A stretch of DNA of 64,000 bases, taken from positions 99,545,204 through 99,609,203 of the forward strand of contig CM019069.1 in NCBI GenBank assembly GCA_009667805.1, given 5' to 3'. The notes under the pieces are model-generated. The model was not told the DNA's origin. It made no database searches and saw only the letters and a list, made by a program, of their open reading frames with translations. Both the position numbers and the translations under genes were made by a program. Shown here piece by piece: positions 22,201 to 34,200 of this stretch; the stretch's first letter is position 1, and each line of letters opens with the position of its first letter. This DNA is from Leptobrachium leishanense (lineage: Eukaryota > Chordata > Amphibia > Anura > Megophryidae).

Positions 22201-25200
22201 CTAGCTCCGGTGGGGGCTGCCATTTTGGATGGCGGCTCCACCTCGGCTCCTGCGTGCATAGCACAATGACGTCAGATAGCAGGGGAACCCCTAGCTGCCC
22301 TGTGATTTCCCAAGGAAATTCCCTAGTGGAGATACTGGGTTCATTTGAACCCCGATATCTCCAGAACCGTGGCAGCTAGGGGGGGGGGGGTCATGCTTGG
22401 TGTCATTCGAAAGGCCTGAATATGACCATGTTCAAAGTAAAACCAAATAAAAAAAATAATAAACATGTTTTGTGTGTGCTGTTTTTATTAATGCAGCAAT
22501 ATTGTTCACATTTCAATTATAAAGTGAACAAGGATTCTGCACTAATGATTTTTTTTCTATGGGGTGTGTTTGCAAAAAATCACGTAATTCCCCCCAAAAA
22601 AATGTAACGAGTCCCCATTTCTAATTTTTGTACAAGCGCACCCCATAGAAAATATAACCGCAAACACTCGTGAAAAAATGTGGGGAAAAAACACTTTACA
22701 CATTGTAAATGATTGAAAAGTCTAATTTTATTGAATTTTTGTTAGAATATATGGGCAGCAGAACATGACATATGCATATAAAAATGAGATGCGGTAAAAA
22801 GGAGCTCAGCACACAGCGGTGAAATGGCTCAGAAGTGAAGGGGTTAAGGCTAAGATACACCGAGCGCGTTGCAACACGCAGTGCCTGTAGGTGGCGCCAG
22901 GCGTCGAGACACGCTCAGTGTGGACAGATTTTTTTCCCCCTCCCTCAGGCCGTGTCACGATGCGGCGCTGAGAGAAAGAAGTTTGAAAAATCCAACTTTC
23001 CTGGTGGCAGAGCGACGCGCTGCGAGGAGGGGCTGGATCTGCAGCACACGGCGCATGCGCTGGGTCCTGTAGGTCCCTCCCACCTCACTCATTACGTGTG
23101 TTTCGCTCCAGCATCATGGGGAGAGGAGAGCTGTCCCGCAGCTGGGCCAGGTGGTGCCGCCGGGACCCCCCCTCCCCTCCATAATGTGAATAGCCCGTCA
23201 TCATTGGAAAAACAAATATGTGGACATGAATTCTGAGCTGGCGACAACAACACTAGACTGCCCTCCGGGTAGGCTTAACAACTAGTTGATAATAATCACA
23301 GAATTGTGTGTAGACGCATTTTTCCAAATTTTTGGACATTACAGGGAGCAATGATATCGGATGGAAGTTGGATACCAAAGTACTGTCACCACTTTTATGG
23401 ATAGGTACCACTCTCGCAGTCTTCCAGAGTTTGGGTATGTATCCAGTTGCCAGTGATTGATTAGGGTTGCGACAGGATTTGCATTTGCCGGCGTACGGAT
23501 TTTCAGCAGCATTGCTGGGATTTGATCAGGTCCAGACTGGTATTTCATTTTTTGGTTACGGAGAAGTTTAGCAACGACACTGACAGGCACTGGTCTAAAA
23601 CTTGAATTCTGGTCTGATAGTGTCTTTGCACAGTTGGAGGGGCCTGACCTGTGCGCAGCCTTTCGGATTGCGTGTCATTTCCTAGCTTAGCAATCAGGGT
23701 GGTGGCACATCCAACATAATAATCATTAAAGGCATTTGCTACATCTAGGGGGTGTTGCAGGGTTTGGTTGTTTACTTGACAGCAGCTGGCTGGGAGTGGA
23801 CGGGGGGTGCTTGTATGTTATTGTTTAGATTTTCATTGAAGTATTGGGCTTTAGCCATATTTGTTTATTTCGTGCATGCATTCCGGCATTTTCGGTATTC
23901 ATAGTGATTGTTCATGGAACCAGTACTCTTGAAATTTGACCACAGTGAATCTCTAAGCTGGTACATTTGTGTAAGATCAGCTGTAACCCAGGGGAGATGG
24001 GTCCCTTTTACTCGCACTTTGGCAGGAGCGCAGACTTCAAGTATTCAATTGCACAGTCCAGGTCTGGGATTAGGTTTAGTCTGTACCATGGGAGCTGTTT
24101 GAGATCACTTAGGAAGGATTCAAAAATAAATTTCTTGAAAGACCTGGTGATTATTACCTTTGGGGGAGAATTTGTGGCCTTTATTTTGTGCACGCAGTAC
24201 ACTAGACAGTGGTCACTAAAGCTATTAGCGAGAACACCTGCCTCCTGTATTCTATTAGGACATAAGAGAATCCAGTCCAGCAAGGTATGGTTAGGGCTTT
24301 TCATATTAATGCGAGTGGGGGAGGAGATTAATGGAGTTAGCTGCAAAGTCTTAAACAGCGAGCAGTGTTTGTTTTTAGGATTTAGCCAACCTGTATTAAA
24401 AATCGCCGAGGACCAGCAGTTCACTTTTTTTGGTTTTGTGCAAGTAGGTTATTAAGGATTTGAGTTATGTCAGAGAGTGAGTGCACTGGAGAGCTCGGTG
24501 GGCGATTGATTTACTGAATGGGATGTCAATTATACCAGAAAGGAAATCAAAGGAGGAAGGGGAGCTAGAATTCGGTAAATGGGTGAACTTTATGGACTCA
24601 ACATAAATAACAATTCCCCCCCTCCTCTCTCTGCTCTGTCCTTTCTATAACATGAATACCACTGTATTGATATGGCAGAGTCTGGTATTTTTGGGGTTAA
24701 CCATGATTCTGTGAGCACAATGATTTTGGGTTTGTAATAGCAACACCAAGCTTGCAGCTCATCCAGTTTAGGGAGTAAACTGCGGATGTTACAGTGCTCA
24801 AATGAGAGGCCTTTTTTAGTGGGGAGACTAAAAGGTTGTATAAACAAGAAAAGGGGAGTGCAATCTAAAATAAAACAGTTCATCGTGCAGCCCGTAGTAC
24901 ATTAAAATACAAAGGCCCCTCAGTCCGTATTGAACTCACAAGATAGCAGAAAATAACAGGCACATCATTATTGCTGTTATAACTCCAAAAAAGGTGCGGT
25001 TACCGTTCCAGAAATTTCAACCTCCAGTTCAGCCCGCCGTCGCAGGAATAACTCAGAAGCCGCTCCAAAAAAAAGGTAAAAAGTTTTATTCCAGCAAACA
25101 AAAAATAAAATAACATGCAATGATAGACTCCGTGTTTCGTTTGGTAGTGACATAAACTTCATCAGGGAGAAAAATAAATACAATTCCATCCCCACCGCTG

Positions 25201-28200
25201 ACGTTCTTATATACAGGTCTTATCGCGTCGTAATTGAAAAGTTCTCCGTCTTTCACTTCCGGTTTCTGGGTTTCATCCATCGTGCATGCGCGGGACAAGT
25301 TTCTTTCATCGGATTGGACATGTCGGGCAATCGTTCGGCAATTATTTCAAAAGTGTACAGCTCTGGGGGTATAGCCTCCAGACAGCAGCGCTGACTCTAA
25401 ATCTTCTTAAAAAAGGGAACTACAGTCCTCAAAAAACCCCGAAACACATCCTTGGGGAGGGGGGGGGGGGTCCTCCAAAAAGGAACTCCCAAGAGGAAAA
25501 ACAAAAATAAAACAATTGGAATTAAAAATTGAACCAGGGTAAATATATGACCATAACAGCTCAATGGGTCATAATAAACTCCCAAAATTGAATACATTGA
25601 TAACAATTAATTATAAATATCAAGATCTATATTAAAACCACCCTTTTTTCACATTCCCATTCGGTAAATCCATTCTGTCTCCTAGGCAAAACCTTGACAA
25701 AATCACCACCTCGCCAATCCCTCTGTGCAACATCTATACCTATACATATGAATTTATCAAGGACTAGATTTAAAAGAGAAGATAGACAGACGTCAAAAAA
25801 GTATTTTCCTGGGTCCAATTGAAGGAGAGGAGGTACCACCAGATTTAAAAGGACTTTTTTCAGCTATGGAGCAATTAAATGGTCAAAGAAACTAAAAAGT
25901 GGTGGGAAATTTCCTCTTTAGAACAGTAGGTTGTGTCTGATATAATTCTGAGAGGATTGAGGATTAATCATTCTCTTGCCTATGGTCAAGATGATGAACA
26001 ACTGGTTAATGAGTGGCAATTGGCCTTTAATGAGTGCTCATTTAAGATGATCAAATCTCTTGTAGCTTACCAAAAGAGAACATTGGGAAAGTTAGGGGAT
26101 ATAGGTGATGTAGAGAAACAGATATTGGAAGTTAATGCACTGATAAAAGTTCAAGAAAAATATGAATGTTGTAGCTAAACGGAAGGTTGAGAAATTTAAG
26201 AGAGATCAGATGGATAAGGAAGGGAAAGCCCATTTTCTTTTACATAAAAACGTACTAACATCCCTAAAAAAAAAAAAAAAAAAAACAAGAAGGGACAGCT
26301 ATAGAGGGAGAAAAATAATTTTTTGAAGGAAGAAAATAAAGTTTACCAAAATGGAGGGTTTAAAGAAAGACCGTATCAATATTCTCATTTGAAGTATGAA
26401 AGAGCTAGACCGAAAAGGAACTATACTCCGAAATTAAAGGATGGGTTAGGAGGACAGTGATGGCGAACCTATGGCATGTGTGCGTGCCCTCTGCTGGCAC
26501 GCGAGCCATAAGCTCGCCTCGCTGCCACCAGCGTGTGGATGATCCAAGATGGTGGGCATGTGCAGCACTCCTTGCTGCCTGATAGCAACCAGCGATTGGT
26601 TGGGGCGTGGCTTTGAGGTTGGCAGGGGCTGTGTGCTCACGCCCCCAGAGAGTCTGACTCAGACTAGGAGAGGCAGAGAGGGAGGAGGTGGCCAGTGCAG
26701 TCCCCTGTGCACACAGGAGGATGCTGAGATTAACCCTGTGATGCCCATAGCACAGGAGATGGGGGGACGCAGGTGGGAGCTGCCAGTGACCCCCCCTCCC
26801 CCAGCCTGGGGACAGAGGGGGAAAGAGGATGAAGGTGACTGAGCCGACCTAGGTAGAGTGGAGCCCTGTGGGGATGGCATCTGGGCCTCAAGTACCCCCC
26901 ACCCTGTGGTCCTGCCTCTGTTGCCTGTGTGTCTGCACCTTGGAGCACCCCACTCTCTGCTCTTTGGGGGGGGGGTGCCAACCCATGTCAGGAGACAAAG
27001 TTTCTGAGTCCTGCTGGCAGTAGCCTGGCACTCAGCCCCCAACCAGATATAGGGTGGCGTATCCCTTCTTTGTCCTCCAGTTGGCCTCAAATAAAATACA
27101 AGCAGAGAGACAGCGCTTCCATAGTGTAACACAGTAAGTAAAAGTGGCAGTCAATTGATGGCTTTTCAGTCTCACTCACCAATGGTGGAGCCTCGGCTTG
27201 TAAGCAGATGGTACCACTTAGTTCGGTGTGTACCTCCTCGCTCTCCTGGAACACCTTTCACTTCCCACTTAAGAAGCCGCTCACTCCCAGGATCCTCAAT
27301 CTGGATCTCCTCTCTGGATTCACCAGGTGGATCTGCCGCCTCACAGGACTCAAGACACAAAGGGAACCAAAGAACAAAGAACCCCTTTGTGTCCTGATTT
27401 GACCATTAAATTCTTCCCTTTGGTAAGATCTGTCAACGGGGCTGCAAGAGTTGCAAAGTTTGGGATAAACCTCCTGTAGTATCCCGTTATCCCAAGGAAA
27501 GCTCTGACTTGTTTTTTACTGGTGGGACATGGCCACTCCTGAATGGCTTCTACTTTGTTTAGCTGGTGTTTTATGACTCCACGCCCAATCGTGTAACCTA
27601 AATATTTGGCTTCCTCTAACCCTAGGGCACATTTTTTTGGATTAGCAGTGATACCTGCTCTATGGAGAGTTTCCAAGACAGCTTGGACTCGAGGCAAATG
27701 AGATTCCCAGTCAGTGCTATGTACTACGATGTCATCCAAGTATGCTGCAGCATACGGTTGGTGGGGTCTCAAAAATTTGTCCATAGCCCTCTGAAATGTA
27801 GCAGGTGCATTTTGTAACCCAAAAGGCATCTTTTTATATTGAAACAAACCCTCAGGGGTTACGAAGGCGGTCTTCTCCTTGGCACCTTCTGTCAGGGGGA
27901 ATCTGCGAATATTCTTTGGTCAAGTCCAAAGTTGTCAAATAACGAGCTGTGCCCAGTTCGTCTACCCGGGGCATAGGATAAGTGTCAAACTTGGTCACTG
28001 AATTGAGCTTCCTAAAATCATTGCAAAACCTCCAACTCCCATCTGGCTTTGGGACTAGGACAATGGGACTGGACCAGTCACTACTGGACTCTTCAATGAG
28101 GTCTAGCTCAAGCATTTTCTTCACCTCCCTACTGAGGTCTTTCCTCCTTGCCTCAGGAATACGGTAAGGTTTACGTTTAACCCGTGCCCCTGGTTCAGTA

Positions 28201-31200
28201 ACAATGTCATGTTGTGTTACCGACGTCTGACCAGGCAGCTCTGAAAATTTCTAATTTTTTTATTAAAATCTGACTTCCTGCTTTTGTGACTTAGACAGCG
28301 ACTCAGCAATTTTTACTTCAGGGACCTGAGGGTGTTCAGTATCCAGCTGGTGGGTTATTGGAATGAACCCAGCAGCTAGCGATACTCTATCTTTCCAGGG
28401 CTTTAGCAAGTTCACAAGGTATATTTGCTCTTGTTTTCTTTTCCCAGGTTGGTGAATTTTATAATCTACTTCCCCAACTCTTTCTATCACTTCAAAAGAG
28501 ACCCTGCCACTTAGCAAGGAACTTGCTCTCAATCGTGGGAACTAATACCAGCACCCTGTCGCCAGGTGAGAAAATGCGGACTCGAGCATCCCTGTTATAT
28601 ATTCTCTGCTGAGCTGCCTGCGATTGAGCTAAATGCTCTTTTTACAATTAGCATTACTACTGTAATTCTGTCCTGCATCTGCGAAATATGCTCAATAATG
28701 CTTTTGTGGGGTGTCTTCTCCCCCTCCCAGGTCTCTTTGGCTATGTCCAGAAGTCCCCGAGGGTGTCTCCCATAGAGCAATTCAAATAGAGAGTACCCTG
28801 TAGAGGACTGAGGAACTTCTGATGGCAAGCATCAGATATGGAAGCAAATAGTCAGTTTTTCCCATCCTTGTCAACAACCTTTTTCAGCATGCTTTAAGGT
28901 TTTATTAAATCTCTCTACTAGGCCATCGGTTTGAGGATGGTATACCGAGGTTCGCAAATGCGTCACCTTAAACAACTTGCACAATTCTTTTGTCACTCGT
29001 CACATAAATGGGGTACCTTGGTCAGTCAGAAGGTCCTTAGGGATCCCGACCCGGCTAAAAACCTGTAATAACTCCTTAGCTATATTCTTGGCTGATGTCT
29101 GGCGTAGGGGAATTGCTTCAGGGTAACGGGTAGCGTAATCCATAATGACCAAGATATACTGATGCCCTCAGGCAGACTTCGGAAGCGGGCCCACTAGGTC
29201 CATAGAAATTCGCTCAAATGGCACCTCGATTATTGGCAAGGGTACTAAGGGACTCCGAAAATGAGGTAAGGGTGCAGACATTTGACAAACCGGACAAGAT
29301 TTGCAATAGTTTTCAATATCTTTTTGTACCCCAGGCCAGTAAAACCTCTGTAAAACCCTTTCAGTGGTTTTCGCGGTACCTAAATGACCCCCCAATAAAT
29401 GTCCATGGGCAAGCTCCAATACCACCTTTTTGTAAGGTTTAGGGACCACTAATTGCTCAATAATTTCATTGCTCTTTTTAAACACACACGATATAGCATG
29501 TCATCATTACTAATGAAATAAGGAAAAGAGAGCCTATTCCCTGGTTCAACAGGTTCCCCATTGATCATCATAACATTTTCCCAGGCCCTCGCAAGACTAG
29601 GATCTTTCCTCTGCTCACTACCAAAGTTCTCTCTATGAGTGTTAAGATCTGCAAACTCTAGAGTAGCCTCAGTTTCAACAGAGGGCGGTCTATCCTCATT
29701 GGCTATAGGGCCTTCAGATTCTTCCAATTCTCCTGCCAAAACAGAGAAGGGAAAGTCTGGGGACCCCCAAGAGGAATCCTCTGAATACAACTGCTCTGCA
29801 GCATCCCTGTATTCTGATTCAGTCTCTGGTTTAGAAACTGTAGCACAGTCTGGGTGTTCCCAGAGTTCCCAAAATTCAGGGAAGTCTCTCTCTATAATTA
29901 CATCATGCACCAACTGAGGCACAACCCCAACCAAGTGCCTCAGATCACCCCGTGCGGTTCCAAACTTCACAGCTACTATAGGATACTCCCGAGTATCACC
30001 TAGTACACACACACTACAGCAACCTTTTAAGCCCGGAAGTTCACAGAGCCTATCAATTCAGCCTTAATAAGGGTTACTAAACTTCCAGAGTCCAGCAAAG
30101 CAGTAACATGCTTATCATTCATGGTTATTGCACACATGTGTTTTCCCTTCACTGGCACTGCGGTGCATGAAACAGTGGAAAACAAAGCCTGCCGTCTTTC
30201 CTTGAATGACAAGTCACACTGCATAGCTTCATCAGTTAAAAGGACAGTTCGCAGCTAAATGCCCAAGTTCCTGGCACCGAAAACATCTAACATTCCTCAG
30301 GTTAGGTCTGCTGATGGGCACTGGTGTTCCCGTTTTGGAATGCCAACGTCCCCGGTTTAAATCAGCAGTTTTTCCCCTCTGCCTCCTTGCCACGCTCACC
30401 ACCCACTTTCCCTGGAACAGTCTTACCGATTGAGGCCTTGGTTTTGGGCGGAAAGTCCATGGGCTCACCGGGGAGGCGTTCAAGTCCTCAGCTGCAAAGT
30501 ACCTCTCAACAATCTCCACAAGCTGATCCACCGACTTGGGGTCCCCTTGGGTTACCCACTTTTGCAAGACGATCGGTAAGGATCTTAGGAAGCGATCCAT
30601 GACTACCCGCTCAATGATCTGTGGCCCCGAGAGGGACTCCGGTTGCAGCCATTTTCGGACCAGGTGGATGAGGTCAAACATCTGTGACCGCGGTGACTTC
30701 CCAGCTTGGTAGGACCAGTTAACACGCTGTGCTCGCACTGCTAAAGTAACACCTCGCCGTGCTAGTATCTCCAGCTTGACCTTGTCATAATCCATGGCAT
30801 CCACAGACTCCAAATCATAATAGGCTTTCTGTGATTCACCGGTTAGCAAGGGCGCCACCAGTCCTGCCCACCGTGTCTTAGAACTGCTGAGAGGGAAGCA
30901 TGGCCTAACAAATGTTAACAGGAAGGCCTCTGGATCATCCTCTGCTGTCATCTTGGAAAGGAAGCGACTGACATGGATGGGTGAGGAGTTGTCAGAAGAA
31001 TCTGCAGCTTGCAGTGGAGACCTCTGTGCCAGCGTCTGCACCACCTCCGTCAGAGTCTTGTGATCGCCTTCAGCAACTGCAAGCTTTTCAAACAACATTT
31101 GTGTCTGTTCCTGTACAGCACTGATCTGCTGCTGCGTGTGCGTGTGCAGCACCTGAGTTTGCTTCTGCAGAGCATTTAACATGTCCCGCTGTGTAGCATT

Positions 31201-34200
31201 AGCCTGTTGCTGTGCTGCATTAGCCAACACCAACTGTTTTATAACGTCCATTTTTTTTTTTTTTCCCCTTTTTCACTTCAGGTACTGGCCTTTTAAATAG
31301 CAGGTTCTTGCGATCACTTGCCCGCATTCTCCTCCATATGTGAGCTGGGAAACAGGTAGCGGGTGCAATTGCTCTTTGGGGTGAGCACTCTTGAAAGGTT
31401 CAGAGACCAGACCAGTGACTTTCCTTCAAACGGAGGTACATTTATTGCAGCAACACACAGATTATACACCTCGCTGTACAGTGCTCAAAATAAACACTTC
31501 AAAAACAAAATTCCTAGCCGTGTCCCGGCGCTAACTAAACATACAATAGTCCTGACTAACAACCTGTGCAAACCTAGTGTTTGTCAGGCTTCAGCAAACC
31601 AGCATGACCAACCTTGTGCTCCAGCAGATAGAGACTGTCTGCTCCCCAGGTTCCAGAGCGATGTTTGTTTGCCTCAGTGGCAATTTAGTGCAGATGAGGC
31701 AAAGTGCAAAACCAGGTGCTTAGAGGTTCCGGAAGGTGTAGGAGAGGAATCTGAGTGACACATAAATTCCGGACAGGACCTTTCCTTGCTCTCTACATGA
31801 CGCCCTGTTACAGTATTCAAAAAAGTTTGGAATCTTCACACAGAATTTTACACGGTTAAAAACAAAATTTACTGAAATACCACAAACTCACCCACTGTTG
31901 AATCAACATTTTCCCATGCAGCAGAACCTCCAAGAACATCATCCACTTCTTTCAGTTTGGGGTATTTCCTGCTTGTTACCTGAAAAGAAGAGACATGCAA
32001 CAGAATATAGATTTTTTTTTAAATTAACTGAAAAAGGAGCTAGACATGCTTGTACAAATCAGGTATTACGGCTGTGGAGCTCTGGGACACATAGTGGTAG
32101 GTTGACCAAGCTTCTCAGGCAACGCGGAAATTCAAAGTAAAATATGCTTTATTTTGCATATTGGCCTTACAACAGGCATAACAAAACAAAAACAAACAAA
32201 TAGCTAATCCGTTTGGGACACTAACTCACTCTACCACTGGAACCAGGGGTAGCTGATCAGTGGGACATACGGTTCAAAAATATAACCTATTCAAACAGTG
32301 GTTTAACCTCCCTGACGGTGGTCCAGAGTGTGGCTCGGGGTTAACTTTCAGTGCAGAAAGCGGTAACCCGAGCCACACTCGGTCTGGCTACATTTTACAA
32401 GCTAGAATACGAGGCGCTGGGACAGAATATATTCCCAATTGGCCTTCAAACACGGCAGCCATTTCCAACAAGGGTTTACCCACACAACCCTTAACAGAAT
32501 AACATAGCACAAGAAAAGGAGGGAGACGCGCCTGTGTGATCCCGCGAAAAAGGTAAATCGATGAATAGCCAGAGACAATGATCTACTACTCCTTAAGGTG
32601 AAATGGTGTCCTTATTAACCACACCGACATGTAGCAGAGTAATTATTACCCTACTGGCGTCTGTAGCTGGAGTAACGTATTAGTAGCGTCTCGGTAGCAT
32701 GAAAAGATACAAAAAAAAAAAAAAACACAGTTGCGCAATATATAAAAACCAATGTAAGGTATAAAGATATGTGCAGGTGGTGACTCACATTGGTCAGAGC
32801 CTGACAGTATAAGGCTCAATTCATACGCAGTGGGCCCCCTTCAAGGATGACCCGGTCCTTCTTCATATGTTCTCACAACGTGTCATATAGTCAAAGAAAG
32901 CAGAAAGAACAAGGGACCATAGCGTAACTCCACACAAACATAGGTTGTAAAATAGTTTCACACAGTCAACTTACATGGTCCAGAGCCTGTGGAATAGTCA
33001 CTGGCTCGGTATATGCGCTTGCGGTGTAAATTAGAGGGTTCATCAGCCCTTCAGCCAAATGGACACTTCGCCAATATGGTTTTAAAAGGATTTTAATAAA
33101 ATATAAAAAAGATATAAAAACCAAACAGTAGGTCGATAAGCGTTTCACTGTTTCACAGCTTCATCAGTCGATCCTACATTCAACAAACAGATGCCACATA
33201 CTCTGCTACATGTCGGTGTGGTTAATAAGGACACCATTTCACCTTAAGGAGTAGTAGATCATTGTCTCTGGCTATTCATCTATTACCTTTTTTGCAGGAT
33301 CACACAGGGGCTTCTCCCTCCTTTTCTTGTGGGTCTGGCTACATTACCTGTCCTGCGCTTCCTCGCTGACCTCTGCGATCGCATTATCCTCCGGCGATCG
33401 CGGCGTTTTGCTTCCTGGTTCCCTGCTCGCGAGAAGGGAACCAGGAAGTGTGACGTCACGATCGACTTAAGGCGACAGCGGGAAACAACAGCGAGGGAGC
33501 GCAGGGCCAGGTAATGTATCCAGCGGCATCCCGTGTGGCTCGGGTTACAGCTTTCTGCAATGCATTTAACCCCGAGCCACACTCTATTTACCACCAGGGG
33601 GCCAAATAAATCATTACGATTCTGACATAAAATATGTCAGAATCGTAACACCAGGGAGGTTAAACAAACTCACGGTTCAGCTCTTGCTGCCTCCCTGGCA
33701 GGATTCCAGTCTCTCTCGCTTTCCACACCCTCACAGGTGAGGCCTTTATCCTCAAATTAGCATACCTAGGCTTAACTCTTTAGGTGCTGCGGCTACACAT
33801 GGCACACTGCTACAAACACACACACACACACACACACAAAGAGATTCTTTAACCCAAAATATTGTTTAGCTTTCTAGTAGTGACGTTTAGTGGGATTTAT
33901 AGGCTTATTTCTTTTGCCATTATCCGATGGAGCCGACCACACGCAGCGCAGCCACCGGAAAAACCGACACCGCAGACGAATGGAGTGAATAAATTAGAAA
34001 AAAACAGTTTGCTTGAATGTTTGAAACGTGAAACGCTGTTTGCAAACAAACTACTGAGCGAAAAGGTCTGAAATTTACATATGAGATACAATTTTATTTA
34101 TTTATAAAAGGATTTTACCAGGAAGGATACATTGAGATTTCTCTCGTTTTCAAGTATGTCCTGGGTTCGAGAACATTGAGTGGTTACAGAAATACAAAAT

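Larger units (their letters stand above)
20291..24890 (-). mobile_element. L2/CR1-type LINE, nearly complete ORF2, split by insertions
   Basis: On the minus strand the parts follow the normal order: endonuclease (24883 to 24008), linker, RT (23590 to 23272 and 21730 to 21213), C-terminal part (21199 to 20492) and a 3' tail of ATAAATAAATAAATG type at 20291. A 1.5-kb block (about 21731-23271) containing piggyBac-like copy 3 interrupts RT. The L2 assignment rests on this tail and the YADDT RT motif. The element lies in POLR3K intron 2 in sense orientation. Confidence 0.85.
27399..31812 (-). mobile_element. Gmr1-type Ty3/gypsy retrotransposon, 3'-truncated
   Basis: On the minus strand the order is LTR (31364-31812), gag (30232-31251), protease, integrase (28263-29490) and RT (27399-28124). 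Integrase before RT is the Ty1/copia-like order known in the Gmr1 group of deuterostome Ty3/gypsy elements. RNase H and the 3' LTR are missing: similarity stops just after RT. Each domain is open over long stretches, with a few breaks, so it is a fairly young insertion in POLR3K intron 2. Confidence 0.85.
32303..33663. mobile_element. TTAA-flanked MITE (piggyBac-type) with GTGTGGCTCGGG hairpins
   Basis: TTAA at 32303-32306 and 33660-33663. The termini CCTCCCTG and CAGGGAGG are inverted. Subterminal GTGTGGCTCGGGGTTAA and its complement occur at both sides. It differs from the five larger TTAA elements. A 0.93-kb foldback insertion lies inside it. Confidence 0.65.
32082..33802 (-). repeat. Probable solo LTR containing nested insertions
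   Basis: The outer pieces 32082-32302 and 33664-33802 look like one LTR on the minus strand (TGTGTAGCC...CTCCACA). AATAAA lies at about 32149-32155, 70 bases before the end. The middle is a TTAA-flanked MITE. The five-base flanks do not match, so the call is tentative. Confidence 0.45.
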
